NCBI GenBank assembly: GCA_029204225.1
Contig: CM055100.1
Location: forward strand, 17,103,259-17,167,258
Reading direction: 5' to 3'
Source of the DNA: Diphasiastrum complanatum
Taxonomy: Eukaryota > Streptophyta > Lycopodiopsida > Lycopodiales > Lycopodiaceae
DNA length: 64,000 bases
Position 1 is the stretch's first letter; each line of letters starts with the position of its first letter. The notes under the pieces are model-generated. The model was not told where the DNA came from. It made no database searches and worked only from the letters and a program-made list of their open reading frames with translations. Positions 59,301-64,000 of the stretch are shown here, in pieces. The position numbers were made by a program, and so were the translations under genes.

Positions 59301-61711
59301 TCTCAATTGCGGTGGATTATCTATTGATCTCTAACTTCTAGTTTCTATTATCTATGAAAGAACTCTAACTTTAAAGCACACTATAGTAAACTCAACGAAT
59401 GCTTCATATGTAGCTCACTCCTCCACATTCTCATTCTTAACATGCCCATGCTTAAGCTCTATCTCTTGTAAATCCTCCTCCATACTCTCGTCATCCTCAT
59501 GAATCCCTGAAGTTATGGCAATATCAATATTTGTGGATCATGTGCAACACCTCGTATATCCCATCTCTTAATATTGCCAACTTAGTATTCAAAGTAAGTA
59601 GACAAACCAATATTGTCATTGAAACTACTCTTTGATTGGTTCCACCTCTTGCAATTTGCTCAACATCTATTCTTCTTCCCACTCTTCTTAATAGGGCACA
59701 AGTTCAGTTCCAAATCCCTCTTCCTCTTCACATTCTCATGATCACCCTCCTAAAAACTAGCTCCAACAGTTCCATGATGCAATTTTGCCAATAATAATGG
59801 TATTATATTAGCGAATCAATGATTTTCCAAGAAACTTCATTTGTCTTTAAGATCCTCACAAAAATCATAAAGACCATAACTCCATTCAGATTACCATTAT
59901 CTATACATCAATACCAAATTCAGTTTTCTAGCATTTGAGATATCATCAGAGCAAAAACTCAAAATAATCAAACATCAACAAATGGGAATTACAAAAAGCC
60001 CTTTAAGTATCTAGGTTTTCCTATTTTGGTTTCCACTTTTGGAAATCATTGCTCCTAGTTTAGCTTGCATTATAAGATTGAATAAGATGAAAATTAATCT
60101 CCTAGTTGTGCTTCAACTACCTTGATCAAGGATCTTCATGGTGTTCTAGTAAGCTTTTGCAGTTGTAGTGTAAATATCCCATGTAATTTCCACCACTTCA
60201 TTCTTGTGATGCCAAAGTTTAAACGGATCTTCCAAATAAGCCATACACATCCTTGCACAAATCTAGCTTTTCTAGAAACTGTCCTTACTCGTCAACAATG
60301 CTGTTTTATGTACTTTGTTAGAAATCCATAAATCATAATATGGATGGACAAACTAGGATTCGAACCCAGGACCTCCCTCATACCGGATGGGATGCTCTAC
60401 CACTAAGCTATCCGCCTTGTTTGATAGTTCTCTCTAGAGTGTGGATTGATATTCCAACACCCCCCTCAAGCCACACTTGGTTGGGGTCCTAGCTGTCACC
60501 TGCCCCACAACTTGGGCCACCTAACCATGGATGAACTGTTAGGTCTAACTTGGCTCTGATACCATGTTAGAAATCCATAAATCATAATATGGATGGTCAG
60601 ACTAGGATTCGAACCCAGGACCTCCCTCATACCGGATGGGATGCTCTACCACTGAGCTATCCGCCCTGTTTGATAGTTCTCTCTAGAGTGTGGATTGATA
60701 TTCCATCATACTTTTTGCTTATTAAACTAACTCTTACGGAAGGAAGTTGTCTATGAAGGATCACTTATAAGTTTATTGGCTATGGAAATTTAGATTTTAT
60801 GCAATGTGATATTTTAAACTTAAAAGTACAATGGGTATGTTAAAGCTATATTGTCCTAAAACTATTCAAGAAATGTCGATTGTAATGCAAGTTTGGCAAA
60901 AGGTCAAATGTTTGCATGTAAAATAGCCAAGCCTTTTGACTACCTTTAGTACTTGCTACTCTTCCCGTTTGGTTGAGCCTTGTTCTATGGTGCCTTTCAA
61001 ACTACTTTTTCCCCTCCTGAAATTTTCTTGGCTCTAGATTTGACTTGTATCACATGCTTGATGTTTGAGGTGCCTTTGTGTATGCTTTAACCCCCTTCTC
61101 ACTTCTATCAAGTAGATGGGATACTCGCTTTTGGGACACATTATTATAGTTTTACATTATCCTTCCGTCACCCTTAACCCGCCTAAAGACTTATCTACCT
61201 TCCCTAACACAATAACATGCTCCCATCTATAGAGAGAAGGCAGTTGCATAGTCGTTTTTCATTTTTTTTCCAACTGTTGGTGGATTCTCAGCTCCTAGGC
61301 TTGCAAAGCTTGTTAAGACTTTTTGTTGCTAGTTTTCTCCTTATTTGAAAGGTTATTGCAAATTCAAATTAGGTGAAGCATTGCAGCTACCTTTGTTAGG
61401 TGGTTATAAAAGATAGACCTTAAAGCATATGAGATGTTTTTATTAAAGTTTCAGTCATAGTAAGAGCATAGAGTATATCTGTTATGACTTGACAAGCAAG
61501 TCTTGTATACCACCTCCTCTTTGCCTATAGAGGTAATTTGTTGCTTAGAAAGTCTGGTTGAAATGTTCTCAGCTAGTATCTTTTGTTGAGGCCAATTTTT
61601 GTTTTTTACAGTGGATAAGCATGACCTTGAGGGCATGACAAAAGTATCTACACTTGAAAAGCGTGCAATTGGACATGGGAGCTCAACGATCTCTTCTCGT
61701 CGTGTTTGTGG
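47971..61711 (+). CDS. Bromodomain-containing nuclear protein, partial gene (5 exons supported)
   Basis: Probable acetyl-lysine reader in chromatin. Exons: 47971-48758 (ATG at 47985), 48852-48929, 49549-49789, 56027-56266, 61612-61711. Phases match at every junction (0, 0, 1, 1), and the last ends in phase 2 so more exons must follow. Residues 1-258 are charged and low complexity, with basic runs (SRRKDSRAKVRQLQ, NKRKRAPRGVARKVKLK), suggesting nuclear location. The bromodomain spans exons 2-3: ILKRIMNMESAQPFNTPVDP, then DYYQVIETPMDFGTIRRLLE, then YRDIQLIWVNCRKYNHKGDP. It keeps the DYY, PMDF and acetyl-lysine-binding CRKYN motifs. Exon 4 is charged and acidic (SSSGDDDESENEGE). Exon 5 rests on splice signals and phase only. 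Introns hold a gypsy element and a TRIM. The 5' start upstream of 47971 is unsure. Confidence 0.8.
50332..50416. repeat. (AG)n then (AAG)n microsatellite
   Basis: About 29 AG units followed by about 9 AAG units, in the bromodomain-gene intron between exons 3 and 4. Confidence 0.95.
51360..51575 (-). repeat. Inverted copy of the gypsy LTR end, primer site and leader
   Basis: Reverse complement of this interval aligns with 50950-51190. Shared blocks include gttgacaggncagggcacaa, ggatctggatggatccta, cggggtggat, gtttcataaggtgaccgac and, past the primer site, cgtgttata and tttttcgtttg. The two arms face each other across about 170 bp. Confidence 0.85.
51900..53705 (+). pseudogene. Gypsy RT C-terminus, RNase H, integrase and chromo-like tail
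   Basis: FQKRLAYLGHVILDHGLEID, SFLGFIGFFHQFIKDHA, VTWTDELSQSFETLKDGV and YVLDTNASDFVVGVVLDQDG are RT-connection and RNase H motifs (52000-52440). Integrase shows ISMNFVVGLPRTGKQNDAIW and VIVDRLTKMVQF (53110-53220). Near 53600, GYMVRWKGSSNDEDTCE resembles a chromodomain-type tail (family form LVKWKG...TWE). Several nonsense codons are present. Confidence 0.88.
54180..56026. other. Intron with a 200-bp direct duplication
   Basis: Segments at about 54280-54500 and 54760-54990 are diverged direct copies. Shared phrases are acatatgtttg, catagcat/tccatgctatgcataa and aagactttgt. No coding exon was recognised. Confidence 0.7.
56267..60315. other. Long intron with small tandem duplications
   Basis: A unit of about 95 bp (ccatccaacaatag...gtggtgg...ttcatccttgagcctaggag...ccactagacaac) is repeated at about 57011-57106 and 57108-57199. 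A 52-bp unit (cagacaatttat...ttcgagt) is duplicated at about 58750-58853. Otherwise no gene is supported. Confidence 0.7.
60346..60417 (-). ncRNA. tRNA-like unit in the TRIM 3' LTR
   Basis: Partner of 60595-60666, with A box TAGCTTAGTGG and B box GGTTCGAATCC. The acceptor stem still pairs at 6 of 7 positions, using GU pairs at changed sites. Confidence 0.75.
60595..60666 (-). ncRNA. tRNA-like unit in the TRIM 5' LTR
   Basis: A 72-nt unit starting GGGCGGA, with A box TAGCTCAGTGG (60659-60649) and B box GGTTCGAATCC (60615-60605), both exact matches to tRNA promoter consensus. The D stem GCTC/GAGC is perfect. The T stem CTGGG pairs fully with CCTAG, counting one GU. The acceptor stem pairs at 6 of 7 positions. 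The anticodon arm is irregular (TCCC/GGGA with an 11-nt loop), so it is not a clear functional tRNA. Confidence 0.8.
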
Positions 61712-62445
61712 GTAAACCCTAGTTCAGTTGAACTAGACATTTTTTTATGCATAGATTCATACTGAATTACGAGATAGTTCAGTTGAACTATTTGAAATTA
61801 CATACATCTATCGATGAAGAAATTAAGGATGAATTATGGCCTATGATTATGCTGAAAAGCGATGTTTGTGTCTTTGCTTCCTTATAAATCTAGTGTAGAT
61901 TGTAGCATGGTTAAGTTCAATTTTGGCTATATGTTGGGAAATCTCTATGCTTTTTGTTAAGATTAGTGGATTTCTTTGCTTGCTTATAGGAACTAGTCAT
62001 CATTTTGACAATCTTGTTATGGAGAGAGATTTCTTTCAACAAAAGTTGTGCAAAATTGTGTTATGAACGGAAGTCGTGTAGAACACCATACCTTACATAT
62101 AAGCAAGAAGCCAATCATTTTATCCAAAAAAGAAGGTTTGAGTTGTTTTAGCTCTAGAGAGAGAAAGAAAGAAAGCTTCATAAATGTTTATTTGTTGCCA
62201 AAGGGCACATAAGATTGATGTACATGTCAATTGAGTTCCAAACTAGAGGAGCATGAGATATGTCTCCAAAACATTAATTTGAAGCATAGATGCCCAGAAA
62301 CGTGTTTCTAAAACTGCGTTTTGAGAAACACGTTTCTATACCTAGAATCGTTAAAATTATTATTATTATTATTTTTTTTTTGGGAAAAATAGCTTATGGC
62401 TGAAATTTTTTTAGGGGATCAATGGTGAAACCAGCGTTTTGCCTC
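60709..62445. other. Intron sequence around bromodomain exon 5, and 3' flank
   Basis: Apart from exon 61612-61711 no coding exon was recognised. Continuation exons of the bromodomain gene were not identified before 62445 and may lie past the window. Confidence 0.45.
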
Positions 62446-62519
62446 TCAAAAGTACAAACAGATCTTATTTTCAATAGCTATTTGGTTGTTATTTGCTTTG
62501 GTTTTCAATAAATGCTCAG

Positions 62520-62625
62520 GGGGTTCGGGGGGCGAGAAATAGGGGGTCCGAGGGGCGGTAGCCCCCCGGTGAGGGGTTTGGGGGGCAGCGCCCCCCAATG
62601 GCAAGGTCCGGCCTCCCAGATCTGT
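62520..62625. repeat. G-run-rich GC block with short palindromes
   Basis: Plus strand has repeated runs of 4-6 G (gggggttcggggggcgag, agggggtccgaggggcgg, tgaggggtttggggggc) and a hairpin-forming ggggggcagcgcccccc. It contrasts with the AT-rich surroundings and adjoins the degraded end of the hAT transposase. Likely a transposon subterminal region. Confidence 0.7.
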
Positions 62626-62659
62626 AAGATCTCGTCCCTCCTGCAACAAACACATTAGA

Positions 62660-63805
62660 ATCATCAATGCGCCGTAGCATAAAAGAAACGGACCAAACTT
62701 GCGTGAGAAATAACAATAACTAGGCGTAGCACATAGAAAATGGGTTGAAGGACTCCCACAAGCTCTTCTGCATGTGTCCAAAAGTCATTTCCAATCACAA
62801 TGGCCTGGAAATGTGTCGCATCTGTGCTGATGCCTTTGAAGTCCAGGAAGGCCTCGCTAGAAAGCATCTGCCACAAGGGGTCGTTTACTGCCAGCAGTCG
62901 CTCTATAACCAAGAAGTAGTAGCCAAAGCGGGTGGGTGCTGGCTTCTTCAGGTCCAGCGGCGAGAAGGTGCAGAATAGGGCCGGCGAGCACACGCTTCTT
63001 CTTGGTGATGAAATTGACCACGTGCATGGCCTAGAAGTGATTTGCAACACAGACATCTAGTAGAAAGTTTAGATAACCGCTGAGATGGGTTTAGCAGCAT
63101 GGAACAAGTGTCAAGGAAGATAGGTAAATGGAAAAAATTATACTTGTCTAATCCATGAAGGTGCACACAAGTCATGAATGAGGAGGTCTATGCAGTGTGC
63201 AGCACATGGTGTCCACACAATGGTGGGGTGCTCCCTCGGCAAAATCTCTCCCATCTGCTTATAGTTCGTGGCGTTTTCTGTGACAACTTGAACCACATGC
63301 TCCACTCCAATGTTAGCAATCACATCCCATATGAAGTCGGTTGTGATGGCTGCACCACCTCGAGTGGCATCCATGCCATGCAGGAAGACTATGCCAAGCG
63401 GGCAAGAAACCAAGATATTGATGACGGATCGCCGAGGAATGTCGGTCCATCTATCACTCAATATTGTGCATCCGTACCTGCCACAAAACACCCATTAGCC
63501 ACATGCAAAAAGGGTGCTATTGGCACAATGGAACCAAAGCCAAGAGTTTCAAGAGACGAAGTACTTACGTCTGCCACGCTGAGCGAATGGAACTCAGCTC
63601 CCGTGTGATGGTCTCTTGACGAAGCATCTTGCCTTGCGGTGCCTCTCGCTTGGGAGGCCTCCATGTAGCATCCACTGCTGCAATGTGCGCACCTTGAATA
63701 CCCAAGTGTCAGCAACATCAAAAGGGATGCCGCACTCGTAAAAGAGCTAGCCAACCAATCGAATGCACTGGGCATTTTGCTCTCTCTGCTATCTGCATCG
63801 ATCAA
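62660..63805 (-). pseudogene. hAT-superfamily transposase relic (DUF659 type)
   Basis: At 63491-63140 the frame reads YGCTILSDRWTDIPRRSVIN, then ILVSCPLGIVFLHGMDATRG, VVQVVTENATNYKQMG and HPTIVWTPCAAHCIDLLIHD, the DUF659 domain of plant hAT transposases. At 62950-62680, PAPTRFGYYFLVIERLLAVN and FWTHAEELVGVLQPIFYVLR match the following hAT region. Frames change between blocks, and no BED finger or dimerisation C-terminus was seen, so it is inactive or interrupted by unrecognised introns. Terminal inverted repeats were not found. Confidence 0.85.
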
Positions 63806-64000
63806 GAGTTTGATCTCTAGACTTACCCCTCTCTGTTGTACATAGGGCGCTCGTCGTCTAGCACGCCAAGGGATGGGTGAGCAGTGGGTGTGTCTGACTG
63901 TCCTGGAGGTTTGTCACTCTCTTTGGCAGGATCTGTGCAACTATTGTTAAAGCTTAGAAAAAATATACATGCAACCAAAAAAGTCAAAGGATGTACGTCA
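63806..64000. other. Right edge, no supported gene
   Basis: May hold the upstream part of the hAT element, since the transposase runs leftward, but no domain is recognisable. Confidence 0.4.

Larger units (their letters stand above)
60316..60708 (-). mobile_element. Complete TRIM retrotransposon whose LTRs carry a tRNA-like unit
   Basis: Two 144-bp direct repeats (60565-60708 and 60316-60459) differ at five positions. On the minus strand they start TGTTGGAATATC (TGATGG in one copy) and end TTTCTAACA. TACTT flanks both sides (60311-60315 and 60709-60713) as a target duplication. Next to the 5' LTR is TGGTATCAGAGCC, a primer site for methionine tRNA. A tract CTTGAGGGGGG precedes the 3' LTR. 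The interior is 105 bp with no coding capacity, so the element depends on proteins from another LTR element. It lies in the bromodomain-gene intron between exons 4 and 5, antisense. Confidence 0.93.

Noticed and set aside
59400-59760. Possible minus-strand transposase-like acidic/basic coding stretch
   Set aside because: Words such as KRKRDLEL appear, but stops are frequent and no domain could be named.
60595-60666. Functional tRNA gene
   Set aside because: A and B boxes are exact, but the anticodon arm has an 11-nt loop, and the unit lies inside both LTRs of a mobile element.
62446-62781. Proline- and glycine-rich 111-codon frame
   Set aside because: Most of it translates the G-run block; only the first residues belong to the hAT relic.

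Overview
The window reads as nuclear DNA of a vascular land plant, most likely a seed-free plant (fern-like) or a gymnosperm. The reasons are intron-rich plant genes, AT-rich intergenic DNA, and a heavy load of Ty1/copia and Ty3/gypsy LTR retrotransposons in every state of decay. A plant-type oxidosqualene cyclase and a plant hAT (DUF659) transposase relic point the same way. No prokaryotic genes, rRNA genes or CRISPR arrays were seen. The exact clade cannot be fixed from sequence reading alone.

Two host genes are recognisable. (1) On the minus strand, 15977 down to 3385, lie 15 exons of an oxidosqualene cyclase of the cycloartenol synthase family. Its last exons are not seen and may lie off the left edge. 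Reading frame and intron phases join throughout, but three residues that set product specificity differ from cycloartenol synthase, and one conserved block is rewritten. Its introns hold a gag-only LTR element, a short tRNA-like SINE insertion with a 16-bp target-site duplication, a fold-back repeat, gypsy RT debris and copia gag debris. (2) On the plus strand, about 47.97-61.71 kb, lie exons of a bromodomain protein with a charged N-terminal region. Its introns hold a gypsy element with an inverted LTR/leader copy, and a complete TRIM element.

Region by region: 1-3.4 kb, no recognised gene; 3.4-16 kb, cyclase gene; 17.1-17.4 kb, fold-back palindromes upstream of it; 18.3-28.2 kb, copia remnants (an RNase H piece, a deleted element, and an element with two roughly 1-kb LTRs), separated by a telomere-like heptamer array, GC-rich palindromes and a long (TA)n; 29.1-34.7 kb, gypsy pieces surrounding a minus-strand copia element; 34.9-39.5 kb, two gypsy gag regions and a 30-bp minisatellite; 40.6-42.8 kb, an unidentified long ORF ending at a polypurine tract and LTR start; 43-45 kb, minus-strand gypsy RT fragments and an LTR; 46-47 kb, short tandem duplications; 48-61.7 kb, bromodomain gene; 62.4-63.8 kb, minus-strand hAT transposase relic with a very G-rich tail.

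The most unusual object is the 393-bp TRIM at 60316-60708. It has 144-bp LTRs, a 5-bp target-site duplication, a methionine-tRNA primer site and a polypurine tract. Each LTR carries a 72-nt tRNA-like unit with exact A-box and B-box motifs. This is analogous to Cassandra TRIMs, whose LTRs carry 5S rRNA, but here the pol III unit is tRNA-like.
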